A stretch of 64,000 bases of DNA from Burkholderia lata (GTDB taxonomy: Bacteria > Pseudomonadota > Gammaproteobacteria > Burkholderiales > Burkholderiaceae), in contig NZ_CABVQK010000011.1 in assembly GCF_902499335.1 (NCBI RefSeq), positions 1-64,000 of the forward strand, given 5' to 3'. Position 1 is the stretch's first letter; each line of letters starts with the position of its first letter. A program made the position numbers and the translations under genes. Shown here piece after piece: positions 11,097 to 20,176 of the stretch. A model generated the notes under the pieces. It ran no database searches and was not told the origin of the DNA. It was given only the letters and a program-made list of their open reading frames with translations.

Positions 11097-12443
11097 TTGA
11101 GTACGCCAGCCACCGACGACTGGGTCGCGCGCAGCCTGCGCGCGGTCTGGCACCCCTGCACCCAGATGAAGCATCACGAGCGCCTGCCGCTCATCCCCGT
11201 CGCGCGCGGCGCGGGCCTGTGGCTGTACGACCGTGACGGCCGCCGCTACTTCGATGCGATCAGCTCGTGGTGGGTCAACCTGTTCGGCCATGCGAACCCG
11301 GACATCAACGCCGCGCTGAAGAACCAGCTCGACACGCTCGAGCACGCGATGCTCGCCGGCTGCACGCACGAGCCGGCGATCGAGCTCGCGGAGCGGCTGC
11401 ACGTGCTCACCGCGCGCACGCTCGGCCATGCGTTCTTCGCGTCGGACGGCGCGTCGGCGGTCGAGATCGCGCTGAAGATGAGCTTCCACGCGTGGCGCAA
11501 CCGCGGCCGCGCGAACAAGCAGGAATTCGTCTGCGTAGCGAACAGCTATCACGGCGAGACGATCGGCGCGCTCGGCGTGACCGACGTCGCGCTGTTCAAG
11601 GACGCGTACGACCCGCTGATCCGCCATGCTCACGTCGTCGCGTCACCTGACGCGCGCGGCGCGCTGCCGGGCGAAACGGCCGCCGACGTCGCAGGCCGCG
11701 CGCTTGCCGACGTGCGGCGCCTGTTCGTCGAACGCGGCGACCGGATCGCCGCGCTGATCGTCGAGCCGCTCGTACAGTGCGCGGCCGGCATGGCGATGCA
11801 CGATCCGTCGTATGTACGCGGGCTGCGCGCGCTGTGCGACGAATTCGGCGTGCACCTGATCGCCGACGAGATCGCGGTCGGCTGCGGCCGCACCGGCACC
11901 TTCTTCGCGTGCGAGCAGGCCGGTGTCTGGCCCGATTTCCTGTGCCTGTCGAAGGGCATCAGCGGCGGCTACCTGCCGCTATCGCTCGTGCTCACGCGCG
12001 ACGACGTGTTCGCGGCGTTCTACGACGACGACACGACGCGCGGCTTCCTGCACTCGCATTCGTACACCGGCAACCCGCTCGCGTGCCGCGCGGCGGTCGC
12101 GACGCTCGACCTGTTCGCACGCGACGACGTGCTCGCGGCCAATGCCCGCAAGTCGGCGACGATGCGCGCGGCGCTCGCGCCGCTCGACGCACACCCGCAG
12201 GTACGCCACCTGCGCGAGCGCGGCACGCTGTTCGCATTCGACGTTGCGCTCGACGGCGACGCGGCGCGCGGCTTCTCGCGTCGCTTCTTCGAACGCGCAC
12301 TGGAACGCGAGATGCTGCTGCGCCCGATCGGCACGACCGTGTACCTGATGCCGCCGTACGTGATGACCGACGACGACATCGCATGGCTCGCGCAAAGCAC
12401 GCGCGACACGCTCGATGCAACGCTGGAGGAAGTCGCACGATGA
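11097..12443 (+). CDS. bioA: Adenosylmethionine-8-amino-7-oxononanoate aminotransferase
   Basis: A 448-residue PLP enzyme that converts KAPA to DAPA using S-adenosylmethionine as amino donor, the third-last step of biotin synthesis. HPCTQMKHHE near the N terminus and SSWWVNLFGHANP are diagnostic of BioA; the PLP lysine is K286 in LCLSKGISGG. The start is most likely the TTG at 11097: it has GGAG five bases upstream and gives STPATDDWVARSLRAVWHPCTQ, the family N terminus, while the upstream in-frame ATG at 11037 adds Arg-rich residues with no ribosome site. The stop overlaps the bioF start (ATGA), so the genes are translationally coupled. Confidence 0.95.
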   Translation: MSTPATDDWVARSLRAVWHPCTQMKHHERLPLIPVARGAGLWLYDRDGRRYFDAISSWWVNLFGHANPDINAALKNQLDTLEHAMLAGCTHEPAIELAERLHVLTARTLGHAFFASDGASAVEIALKMSFHAWRNRGRANKQEFVCVANSYHGETIGALGVTDVALFKDAYDPLIRHAHVVASPDARGALPGETAADVAGRALADVRRLFVERGDRIAALIVEPLVQCAAGMAMHDPSYVRGLRALCDEFGVHLIADEIAVGCGRTGTFFACEQAGVWPDFLCLSKGISGGYLPLSLVLTRDDVFAAFYDDDTTRGFLHSHSYTGNPLACRAAVATLDLFARDDVLAANARKSATMRAALAPLDAHPQVRHLRERGTLFAFDVALDGDAARGFSRRFFERALEREMLLRPIGTTVYLMPPYVMTDDDIAWLAQSTRDTLDATLEEVAR

Positions 12444-13744
12444 CCAACCCTCTGCTCGATACCCTGCAACGCGGCCTCGCCGATCTCGACGCGCAAGGCC
12501 TGCGCCGCGTGCGCCGCACCGCCGACACCGCGTGCGATGCGCGCATGACCGTCGACGGTCGCGAGATCGTCGGCTTCGCAAGCAACGACTATCTCGGCCT
12601 CGCCGCGCATCCGGCGCTCGTCGCCGCGTTCGCCGAAGGCGCGCAGCGCTACGGCTCCGGCAGCGGCGGCTCGCACCTGCTCGGCGGCCATTCGCGTGCG
12701 CACGCGACGCTCGAAGAAGAACTCGCGGCCTTCTCGGGCAGCTTCTCCGACGCGCCGCGCGCGCTGTACTTCAGCACCGGCTACATGGCGAACCTCGCCG
12801 CGATGACGGCGCTCACCGGCAAGGGCGCGACGATCTTCTCCGACGCGCTGAACCACGCGTCGCTGATCGACGGCATGCGGCTGTCGCGCGCGAACGTCCA
12901 GGTCTATCCGCATGCGGACACGGCCGCGCTCGCCGCGCTGCTCGACGCATCCGATGCCGAAACGAAGCTGATCGTCAGCGACACCGTGTTCAGCATGGAC
13001 GGCGACCTCGCGCCGCTGGCCGAACTCGTCGCGCTGGCCGAACGCCACGGCGCATGGCTCGTCGTCGACGATGCGCACGGCTTCGGCGTGCTCGGCCCGC
13101 AGGGCCGCGGCGCGCTCGCCGCCGCCGCGCTGCGTTCGCCGCATCTCGTGTACGTCGGCACGCTCGGCAAGGCCGCCGGCGTCGCGGGTGCATTCGTGAT
13201 CGCGCACGAGACCGTGATCGAATGGATGATCCAGCGCGCGCGCAGCTACATCTTCACGACGGCTGCGCCGCCGGCCGTCGCGCACGCGGTATCGGCCAGC
13301 CTGAAGGTGATCGCGGGCGACGAAGGCGACGCGCGCCGCGCGCATCTCGCCGCGCTGATCGAACGCACGCGCGCGCTGCTGCGCAACACGCGCTGGCAGC
13401 CGGTCGATTCGCACACGGCCGTGCAGCCGCTCGTGATCGGCAGCAACGACGCGACGCTCGCGGCGATGCGCGCGCTCGACGCGCACGGCCTGTGGGTGCC
13501 CGCGATCCGGCCGCCGACGGTGCCCGTCGGCACGTCGCGGCTGCGCGTGTCGCTGTCGGCCGCGCATTCGTTCGACGATCTCGCGCGGCTCGAAGCCGCA
13601 CTGATCGAAGCCAGCGACGCGGCTGCTGCCTCCGTTGACGCGGCTCCGCAGGAGACGGAACAGCCCCCACGCTCACTGCGTTCGCTGCCCCCCGAGGGGA
13701 GCGCAGCCTCCCTTGGGGCGGCCCGGCGGGAGACTGCAGCATGA
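12440..13744 (+). CDS. bioF: 8-amino-7-oxononanoate synthase with repeat-derived tail
   Basis: BioF joins pimeloyl-ACP (or -CoA) and L-alanine to make KAPA. Family motifs GFASNDYLGLA, GSGGSHLLGGHS, DDAHGFGVLGP and the PLP lysine K244 in TLGKAAG are present. The protein has 434 residues against roughly 385-395 usually. The normal domain ends near residue 393 (around LEAALIEASDAA); the rest is encoded by an interspersed repeat (see 13660-13735) that happens to keep the frame open into the bioD start. Its stop overlaps the bioD ATG, so coupling is kept. The tail is probably disordered and neutral, but this has not been shown. Confidence 0.95.
   Translation: MTNPLLDTLQRGLADLDAQGLRRVRRTADTACDARMTVDGREIVGFASNDYLGLAAHPALVAAFAEGAQRYGSGSGGSHLLGGHSRAHATLEEELAAFSGSFSDAPRALYFSTGYMANLAAMTALTGKGATIFSDALNHASLIDGMRLSRANVQVYPHADTAALAALLDASDAETKLIVSDTVFSMDGDLAPLAELVALAERHGAWLVVDDAHGFGVLGPQGRGALAAAALRSPHLVYVGTLGKAAGVAGAFVIAHETVIEWMIQRARSYIFTTAAPPAVAHAVSASLKVIAGDEGDARRAHLAALIERTRALLRNTRWQPVDSHTAVQPLVIGSNDATLAAMRALDAHGLWVPAIRPPTVPVGTSRLRVSLSAAHSFDDLARLEAALIEASDAAAASVDAAPQETEQPPRSLRSLPPEGSAASLGAARRETAA
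13660..13735. repeat. Interspersed GC-rich hairpin repeat inside the end of bioF
   Basis: This stretch contains the block CACTGCGTTCGCTGCCCCCC followed by two G/C-rich inverted segments (CCCCGAGGGG-like and CTCCCTTGGGG-like). I recognise this motif as a common short intergenic repeat of Burkholderiales genomes. Here it lies within the coding sequence of bioF, adding about 25 residues (RSLRSLPPEGSAASLGAARR). Only one copy was seen in this window. Confidence 0.7.
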
Positions 13745-14460
13745 CCGCTCCGCTCTCGCTGTTCGTCACCGGCACCGACACCGAAATCGGCAAGACCTTC
13801 GTATCGGCCGCGATGCTGCACGGCTTCGCGCGGCACGGCCTGCGCGCGGCCGCATTGAAGCCCGTCGCGGCCGGTGCGTATGAACGCGACGGCGTGTGGC
13901 GCAACGAGGATGCCGACCAGCTCGACGCAGCCGCGAACGTCGTATTGCCGCCCGAACTGCGCACGCCGTTCCTGCTGAAGGCACCGGCCGCGCCGCATAT
14001 CGTCGCCGCGCAGGAAGGCGTGACGCTCGACATCGACACGATCGTCGCATGCCATCGCGAAGCGCTGACGCGCGCGGATATCGTCGTCGTCGAAGGCGCC
14101 GGCGGCTTTCGCGTGCCGATGAACGACACGCAGGACATGGCCGATCTCGCGGTCGCGCTCGGCGTGCCGGTCGTGCTCGTGGTCGGCGTGCAGCTCGGCT
14201 GCATCAACCACGCGCTGCTCACCGCCGACGCGATCGCCGCACGCGGCCTCAAGCTCGCCGGCTGGGTTGCGAACCACGTCGACCCGGCCATGTCGTTCCC
14301 CGACGAGAACATCGCGACGATGCGCGACTGGCTCGCCCGCGAACACGGCGCGCCGCTGCTCGGCCGTATTCCGCACCTGAGCCCGGCCGCCCCCGAATCC
14401 GCCGCGGCGATGCTCGACATCGCCGCGCTCGTCGAGACGCTGCGCACCGCGCAGCATTGA
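13741..14460 (+). CDS. bioD: Dethiobiotin synthase
   Basis: A 239-residue ATP-dependent enzyme that closes the ureido ring of biotin from DAPA and CO2. The P-loop GTDTEIGKT spans residues 11-19 with K18; LKPVAAG carries the second conserved lysine, and EGAGGFRVPM the Mg2+/phosphate loop. The start overlaps the bioF stop by four bases. Length is normal for the family. Confidence 0.96.
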   Translation: MTAPLSLFVTGTDTEIGKTFVSAAMLHGFARHGLRAAALKPVAAGAYERDGVWRNEDADQLDAAANVVLPPELRTPFLLKAPAAPHIVAAQEGVTLDIDTIVACHREALTRADIVVVEGAGGFRVPMNDTQDMADLAVALGVPVVLVVGVQLGCINHALLTADAIAARGLKLAGWVANHVDPAMSFPDENIATMRDWLAREHGAPLLGRIPHLSPAAPESAAAMLDIAALVETLRTAQH

Positions 14461-14515
14461 CCCAACAGAAACTGATCCCCCGATCCCTCATCCCCGACCA
14501 GGACAGGAAAACGAT

Positions 14516-15538
14516 ATGACCCAAGCCCAGACCGCCGCCAACGTGCAACCCGACGCGATTCCCGTGGCCGCTCCGGTCTCGCAGCGCTGGCGCGTCGCCG
14601 ACGTCGTCGCGCTGTTCGAGCTGCCGTTCAACGACCTGATCTTCCGCGCGCAGCAGGTGCACCGCGAACACTTCGATGCGAACGCGGTGCAGCTGTCGAC
14701 GCTGCTGTCGATCAAGACGGGCGGCTGCGAGGAAGATTGCGGCTACTGCTCGCAGTCGTCGCACCACGACACGGGCCTGAAGGCCGAGAAGCTGATGGAC
14801 GTCGACGCGGTGCTCGATGCCGCGCGCGCGGCGAAGGCGAACGGCGCGAGCCGCTTCTGCATGGGCGCCGCGTGGCGCAACCCGAAGGAGCGCCACATGC
14901 CGGCGCTGACCGAGATGGTGCGCGGCGTGAAGGAACTCGGCCTCGAGACCTGCATGACGCTCGGCATGCTGGAAGACGAGCAGGCGCAGGAACTCGCGAA
15001 CGCGGGCCTCGACTACTACAACCACAACCTCGACACGTCGCCGGAGTTCTACGGCCAGGTGATCTCGACGCGCACCTACCAGGATCGCCTCGACACGCTC
15101 GACCGCGTACGTGACGCGGGCATCAACGTGTGCTGCGGCGGCATCATCGGCATGGGCGAATCGCGCCGCGAACGCGCGGGCCTGATCTCGCAGCTCGCGA
15201 ACCTGAACCCGTATCCGGATTCGGTGCCGATCAACAACCTCGTCGCGATCGAAGGCACGCCGCTCGAAGGCACCGCGCCGCTCGACCCGTTCGAATTCGT
15301 GCGCACGATCGCGGTTGCGCGGATCACGATGCCGAAGGCCGTCGTGCGCCTGTCGGCCGGCCGCGAGCAGCTCGACGACGGGCTGCAGGCAATGTGCTTC
15401 CTCGCCGGCGCAAACTCGATGTTCTACGGCGACCAGCTGCTGACGACGAGCAACCCGCAGTCGCAGAAGGATCGCGCGCTGTTCGAGCGCCTCGGCATCC
15501 GTTCGAGTGACGCGGACGCGATGTCGGCGAACGCGTAA
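14516..15538 (+). CDS. bioB: Biotin synthase (radical SAM)
   Basis: A 340-residue radical SAM enzyme that inserts sulfur into dethiobiotin, the last step of biotin synthesis. The 4Fe-4S motif CxxxCxxC is C71, C75 and C78 in CEEDCGYC; the second cluster ligands are expected in ETCMTLGML and NVCCGGIIG, and the Arg ligand in ARITMPKAVVRLSAGR. It starts 55 bases after bioD and ends at a strong terminator, closing the bioAFDB operon. No bioC or bioH is present here. Confidence 0.97.
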   Translation: MTQAQTAANVQPDAIPVAAPVSQRWRVADVVALFELPFNDLIFRAQQVHREHFDANAVQLSTLLSIKTGGCEEDCGYCSQSSHHDTGLKAEKLMDVDAVLDAARAAKANGASRFCMGAAWRNPKERHMPALTEMVRGVKELGLETCMTLGMLEDEQAQELANAGLDYYNHNLDTSPEFYGQVISTRTYQDRLDTLDRVRDAGINVCCGGIIGMGESRRERAGLISQLANLNPYPDSVPINNLVAIEGTPLEGTAPLDPFEFVRTIAVARITMPKAVVRLSAGREQLDDGLQAMCFLAGANSMFYGDQLLTTSNPQSQKDRALFERLGIRSSDADAMSANA

Positions 15539-15570
15539 GCGCAACGCACGGCGGATTCGTCCGCCGCATG

Positions 15571-15600
15571 AAAAAGCCGGGATACGTCCCGGCTTTTTTT
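15571..15600. terminator. Bidirectional terminator between bioB and lysR
   Basis: AAAAAGCCGGGA (15571-15582), loop TACG, TCCCGGCTTTTTTT. The A run on the left and T run on the right let it serve both convergent genes. Confidence 0.9.
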
Positions 15601-15617
15601 ACGCGTGCGCCGCGCAC

Positions 15618-16535
15618 TCAGCCCGCACCACCCAACGCACGCGGCTCCATGAACGTGTGCCGGAAATAGTCGCGCACCGCGTGCATCGCGGGGCTCAACT
15701 CGATGTCCTTGCGCCAGGCGAGACCGACGCTCATCGGCGGCACCGGGTCGCGCAGCACGATCGTCTCGATCCGACGCCCTTCGAGCGACCACGGCCGGTA
15801 CACCATGTCGGACAGGATCGCGACGCCGCTGCCGTTCGCCACCATGCTGCGTACCGCCTCGACCGACGACGTGCGCAGGATCACGTTCGGCCGGTACGGC
15901 GTCTCGTTCCAGTAGCGCAGCGCCGTCTGCCCGGCCTCATCGACCGTCAGCATCACGAATGGCTCGCGCGCGACTTCCGCGAACGTGACGCTCTCGTGCC
16001 TGAGCAACGGGTGATGCGCGCCGACCCACAGCCGCCGCACCGAGTGGATCACCGGCTCCAGCACGAGTGCCGGATTCGACACGTTCGACGTGAGCAGCAC
16101 GGCCATGTCGTAGCGGCCCGCGATCAGCCCTTCCTCGATCGACTCGCGGTTCAGCTCGTGCAGGTGGATCGTCAGCCGCGGGTACAGCGTGTTCAGCCGC
16201 AGCACGTGATGCGGCAGGAAGTAGCCGAGCACCGTGTAGCTCGCGGCGATCGCGAGCGTGCCGGTCAGCGTGCTTTCGAGGTTCGGGATCCGCATCGCCT
16301 CGTCGACCGACGACAGGATCGTGTACGCGTGATTCAGGAAGCGCCGCCCCGTGTCGGTGAGCGTCACGCCCGACGGCGTGCGCAGAAAGAGCTGCGTGCC
16401 GAGGCTGTCCTCCAGTTCCTTGATCGCGCTCGTCACGGCCGACTGCGAAATCGTGAGCTGGATCGCGGCCTGCGAGATCTGGCCGAGCTCGGCGGTCGCG
16501 ACGAAATACTTGAGCTGTCTGAGGGTCAGGGCCAT
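15618..16535 (-). CDS. LysR-family transcriptional regulator
   Basis: A 305-residue LysR regulator with the N-terminal winged helix (LRQLKYFVATAELGQISQAA, then SQSAVTSAIKELEDSLG) and a type-2 periplasmic-binding effector domain. The ATG at 16535 was chosen because MALTLRQLKYF is the normal LysR start; in-frame ATGs further upstream run into the divergent promoter. It is divergent from the pxpA-led operon, and a LysR-type box lies between them at 16660-16676, so it probably controls that operon. Its ligand may be the operon substrate. Confidence 0.92.
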   Translation of the reverse strand: MALTLRQLKYFVATAELGQISQAAIQLTISQSAVTSAIKELEDSLGTQLFLRTPSGVTLTDTGRRFLNHAYTILSSVDEAMRIPNLESTLTGTLAIAASYTVLGYFLPHHVLRLNTLYPRLTIHLHELNRESIEEGLIAGRYDMAVLLTSNVSNPALVLEPVIHSVRRLWVGAHHPLLRHESVTFAEVAREPFVMLTVDEAGQTALRYWNETPYRPNVILRTSSVEAVRSMVANGSGVAILSDMVYRPWSLEGRRIETIVLRDPVPPMSVGLAWRKDIELSPAMHAVRDYFRHTFMEPRALGGAG

Positions 16536-16659
16536 GGTCGATGAGAAAACAGATGGGCACGCGATAAACATCATAACAACCGTGCCGCACCCATGAACCC
16601 GACCTCGTGGAAACCCTGCCATCCCTGCTCCGGCGGTGCTTGGTGGCCGATTTCCTCGA

Positions 16660-16676
16660 TATCGAAAAAATCGATA
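16660..16676. promoter_or_regulatory. Putative LysR box (TATCGA-N5-TATCGA dyad)
   Basis: TATCGAAAAAATCGATA is a perfect dyad with 6-bp arms and a 5-A centre; within it TCGAAAAAATCGA fits the LysR T-N11-A rule. It is in the AT-rich middle of the 259-bp divergent region between the lysR gene and pxpA. Confidence 0.6.
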
Positions 16677-16794
16677 CGGTCGCATATAAAAATAGAACTT
16701 TTTTGACGCACCCCACGCGGCTAACCTGCGTTCAACACGGTTTCGGCATGCGCCACGACGCACGCGAACCGGAGAACCTGGAGGAGCACACCGT

Positions 16795-17577
16795 ATGAGG
16801 AAGCACAGCGTCGACCTGAACTCCGACATGGGAGAAGGCTTCGGCCCGTGGACGATCGGCGACGGCGTCGACGAGCAGATCATGCCGCTCATCAGCTCGG
16901 CAAACATCGCCACCGGCTTTCACGCCGGCGATCCGAACATCATGGCGCGCACGGTGCAGCTCGCGCGTGACGCCGGCGTCGGCATCGGCGCGCACCCGGG
17001 CTTTCGCGATCTCGTCGGCTTCGGCCGCCGCACGATCGCCGAAACGCCGCAGGCGCTCGTCAACGACATCCTGTACCAGCTCGGTGCGCTGCGCGAGTTC
17101 GCGCGCCTGAACGGCGTCAGCCTGCAGCACGTGAAGCCGCACGGCGCGCTCTACATGCACGCGGCGGCCAACGAGGCGTTCTCGCGGCTGCTGATCGAAA
17201 CGCTGCAGCGCGTCGATCCGGGCCTGTGGCTGTACTGCATGGAGGCGTCGGTCACGTACCGCGTCGCCGTCGAATACGGGCAGCCGGTGATCCGCGAGTT
17301 CTACGCCGATCGCGACTACGACCGCAGCGGCTCGATCGTGTTCACGCGCCGCGTCGGCCGCCTCGATCCGCGCCAGGTCGCCGACAAGGTGCTGCGCGCC
17401 TGCATCGACGGCAAGGTGCGGACGATCGACGGCGACGACATCGACATCGATTTCGATTCGGTCTGCATCCACAGCGACACGCCGGGCGCGCTCGACCTCG
17501 TGCGCGACACGCGCCACGCGCTGATCCGTGAAGGCATCCGGACCGCCGGGCCGCAACCGCTCGCCGCCCATCACTGA
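16795..17577 (+). CDS. pxpA: 5-oxoprolinase subunit A (LamB/YcsF family)
   Basis: A 260-residue protein of the LamB/YcsF family. In characterised systems PxpA works with PxpB and PxpC to hydrolyse 5-oxoproline with ATP. Family motifs are visible in order: DLNSDMGEGFGPW at the N terminus, ANIATGFHAGDPNIM, GIGAHPGFRDLVGFGRR and VKPHGALYMH. GGAGGAG precedes the ATG. It is the first gene of a six-gene unit that also carries a biotin carrier and a biotin carboxylase, so 5-oxoproline may not be the only possible substrate. Confidence 0.93.
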   Translation: MRKHSVDLNSDMGEGFGPWTIGDGVDEQIMPLISSANIATGFHAGDPNIMARTVQLARDAGVGIGAHPGFRDLVGFGRRTIAETPQALVNDILYQLGALREFARLNGVSLQHVKPHGALYMHAAANEAFSRLLIETLQRVDPGLWLYCMEASVTYRVAVEYGQPVIREFYADRDYDRSGSIVFTRRVGRLDPRQVADKVLRACIDGKVRTIDGDDIDIDFDSVCIHSDTPGALDLVRDTRHALIREGIRTAGPQPLAAHH

Positions 17578-17593
17578 TTCAAGGAGACACACG

Positions 17594-17836
17594 ATGGCAT
17601 TGCACGAAATCGTCAGCCCGCTGCCGGGCACCTTCTACCGGCGCCCGTCGCCCGATGCGGACTACTACGTCGCGGTCGACGCGACGGTCGCCGCCGGCGC
17701 GGTGGTCGGCCTCGTCGAGGTGATGAAGCAGTTCACCGAGATCGAAGCCGATGCCGCAGGGCGCGTGGTCGAGCTGCTCGTCGAGGACGGCGAGCCGGTC
17801 GACGCGGGCCAGGTGCTGATGCGGATCGAGGGGTGA
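17594..17836 (+). CDS. Biotin carboxyl carrier protein (biotinyl domain only)
   Basis: An 80-residue single biotinyl domain, much shorter than AccB of the acetyl-CoA carboxylase (about 150). The biotin-accepting lysine lies in EVMKQF; the usual Met after the lysine (AMKM) is Gln, a change seen outside canonical AccB. The start at 17594 has AAGGAGA upstream; an in-frame ATG at 17528 overlaps pxpA. Its position between pxpA and the biotin carboxylase argues that it serves this operon rather than fatty-acid synthesis. Confidence 0.88.
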   Translation: MALHEIVSPLPGTFYRRPSPDADYYVAVDATVAAGAVVGLVEVMKQFTEIEADAAGRVVELLVEDGEPVDAGQVLMRIEG

Positions 17837-17840
17837 CGCG

Positions 17841-19304
17841 ATGAAACCGGAAACCTCTCCCGACACGTTCTACCGCCCGTCGCGGATCCGGACCGTGCTG
17901 GTCGCGAACCGCGGCGAGATCGCGGTACGCGTGATCCGCGCCGCGCGCGAACTCGGCATGCGCGCGGTCGCCGTGGTCAGCGACGCGGACCGCGACAGCC
18001 TCGCCGCACGCATGGCAGATGAAGCCGTTCACATCGGCTCGTCGCACGCGGCGAAAAGCTACCTGAATCCCGCCGCGATCCTCGACGCCGCGAGGCAGTG
18101 CGGCGCGGACGCGATCCATCCCGGCTACGGCTTCCTGTCCGAGAACGCGGCTTTCGCCGCGCAGGTGGAAGCGGCCGGCCTCATCTTCGTCGGTCCGGAC
18201 TCGCGGGTGATCGCGACGATGGGCGACAAGGCACGCGCACGCGAAACCGCGCGGCGCGCCAACGTGCCGACCGTGCCCGGCAGCGACGGCGTCGTGCAAT
18301 CGCTCGACGAGGCGCGGGAAGTCGCCGCGCGCATCGGCTACCCGATCATGATCAAGGCGGCCGCCGGCGGCGGCGGGCGCGGCATCCGCGTCGCGCACGA
18401 CGCCGCGCAGCTCGACGCCGAGCTGCCGCTCGCGCAGCGCGAGGCGCAGGCCGCGTTCGGCGACGGTGGCGTGTACCTCGAACGCTTCATCGCGCGGGCG
18501 CGCCACATCGAAGTGCAGGTGCTCGGCGACGGCCGCAACGTGATCCACCTGTTCGAGCGCGAATGCTCGCTGCAGCGGCGGCGCCAGAAAATCCTCGAGG
18601 AAGCACCGTCGCCTTCGCTCACGCCCGCGCAGCGCGACGCGCTGTGCGCGTCGGCCACGCGACTCGCGCAGGAGGTCGGCTATCGCAGCGCGGGCACGCT
18701 CGAATACCTGTTCGACGACGCGCGCGGCGAGTTCTACTTCATCGAGATGAACACGCGCATCCAGGTCGAACATCCGGTGACCGAGGCGATCACCGGCGTC
18801 GATCTCGTGCGCGAGACGCTGCGCATCGCCGACGGCGAGCCGCTGCGCTTCGCGCAGCAGGACATCGCGATGCGCGGCGCGGCGCTCGAATGCCGGATCA
18901 ACGCAGAAGACCCGCTGCAGGATTTCCGCCCGAACCCCGGCCGGATCGACGAACTGGTGTGGCCGACCGGCCCCGGCGTGCGCGTCGATTCGCTGCTCTA
19001 TCCGGGCTACGTCGTGCCGCCGTTCTACGATTCGCTGCTCGCGAAGCTGATCGTGCACGACGAGAGCCGTGCGGCCGCGCTGCGGCGCCTGGCCCGCGCG
19101 TTGGGCGAGCTGCACGTCGGCGGCCTGAAAACGACCGCGCCGCTGCACGTCGCGCTGCTCGCGGACGACGACGTGCGCGCCGGGCGCTATCACACGAATT
19201 TCCTCGAAGCGTGGATGCCGCGATGGCGTGAGGCTGCGACGGCCGCCGCGCAACAACACGCAGCCGAGAACACAGACGCCGTGCGCGTCGGGGAGGCGAT
19301 GTGA
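17841..19304 (+). CDS. Biotin carboxylase subunit
   Basis: A 487-residue ATP-grasp biotin carboxylase that carboxylates biotin on a carrier domain using bicarbonate and ATP. VLVANRGEIAVRVIRAARE near residue 18, the glycine-rich ATP lid KAAAGGGGRGIRV and the catalytic EMNTRIQVEHPVTE are intact. It is somewhat longer than AccC (about 450), mostly by an N-terminal lead of 15 residues and a C-terminal tail. It starts four bases after the carrier gene stop and overlaps the pxpB start (GTGA). Annotation pipelines would call it accC; the setting suggests a separate carboxylase. Confidence 0.92.
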   Translation: MKPETSPDTFYRPSRIRTVLVANRGEIAVRVIRAARELGMRAVAVVSDADRDSLAARMADEAVHIGSSHAAKSYLNPAAILDAARQCGADAIHPGYGFLSENAAFAAQVEAAGLIFVGPDSRVIATMGDKARARETARRANVPTVPGSDGVVQSLDEAREVAARIGYPIMIKAAAGGGGRGIRVAHDAAQLDAELPLAQREAQAAFGDGGVYLERFIARARHIEVQVLGDGRNVIHLFERECSLQRRRQKILEEAPSPSLTPAQRDALCASATRLAQEVGYRSAGTLEYLFDDARGEFYFIEMNTRIQVEHPVTEAITGVDLVRETLRIADGEPLRFAQQDIAMRGAALECRINAEDPLQDFRPNPGRIDELVWPTGPGVRVDSLLYPGYVVPPFYDSLLAKLIVHDESRAAALRRLARALGELHVGGLKTTAPLHVALLADDDVRAGRYHTNFLEAWMPRWREAATAAAQQHAAENTDAVRVGEAM

Positions 19305-20176
19305 CGACCCGTTATACGTTCGGCGGCGACGAGTTCGTGTTCGTCGAAATCAGCGAATCGATGTCGCTCGATGCGTTCTTCAAGGGCACGGCGATCACGC
19401 GCGAACTGCAGCGCCGCGCGGTGCCGGGCATCACCGAGATCTGTCCGGCGAATGCGTCCTACCAGGTGCGCTACGACCCGGACGTGATCGAGCCCGATGC
19501 GCTCGTCGCGCTGTTGAAGACGATCGAGGCCGAAGTCGGCGACGCGCCGCTCGAACTCGACACGCGCATCGTCGAAGTGCCGGTGCTCTACAACGACCCG
19601 TGGACGCACGAGACGCTGATGCGATTTCGCGAACGCCACCAGGATCCGTCGTCGACGGATCTCGAATACGCGGCGCGCATCAACGGCAAGCGCGACGTCG
19701 ATGAATTCATCGCCGCGCACTCGGGTTCGCCGTGGTTCGTGTCGATGGTCGGCTTCGTCGCGGGCCTGCCGTTCATGTACCAGATGGTCGAGCGCGAACG
19801 CCAGCTCGAAGTGCCGAAGTACCTGCGGCCGCGCACCGACACGCCAAAGCTGACGGTCGGCCACGGCGGCTGTTTCGGCTGCATCTACTCGGTGCGCGGC
19901 GCGGGCGGCTACCAGATGTTCGGCGTGACGCCGGCGCCGATCTTCGACCCCGCGCAGCGGCTCGACTACCTGCGCGACTTCATGGTGTTCTTCCGGCCCG
20001 GCGACATCGTGAAATTCCAGCCGATCGATCGCGCGACCTACGACGCCGCGGTGGCCGACGTCGAGGCCGGCACCTTCTCCCTGCGCGTGCGCCCGGTGAA
20101 ATTCTCGCTCGACGCTTTCCTGCGCGATCCCGACGCATACAACCGCTCTCTCGTCGAGGTGCTGCATGCAAACTGA
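19301..20176 (+). CDS. pxpB: 5-oxoprolinase subunit B (KipI-type, carboxyltransferase half)
   Basis: A 291-residue protein of the AHS1/KipI family, which includes PxpB and one half of the carboxyltransferase domain of urea carboxylase. The motif VGFVAGLPFMYQM is typical. The start is a GTG at 19301 overlapping the biotin carboxylase stop. The protein is longer than B. subtilis KipI (about 240), with an early stretch resembling allophanate-hydrolase subunit 1. It overlaps pxpC by 11 bases, implying that the two products are made as a complex. Confidence 0.9.
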   Translation: MTTRYTFGGDEFVFVEISESMSLDAFFKGTAITRELQRRAVPGITEICPANASYQVRYDPDVIEPDALVALLKTIEAEVGDAPLELDTRIVEVPVLYNDPWTHETLMRFRERHQDPSSTDLEYAARINGKRDVDEFIAAHSGSPWFVSMVGFVAGLPFMYQMVERERQLEVPKYLRPRTDTPKLTVGHGGCFGCIYSVRGAGGYQMFGVTPAPIFDPAQRLDYLRDFMVFFRPGDIVKFQPIDRATYDAAVADVEAGTFSLRVRPVKFSLDAFLRDPDAYNRSLVEVLHAN

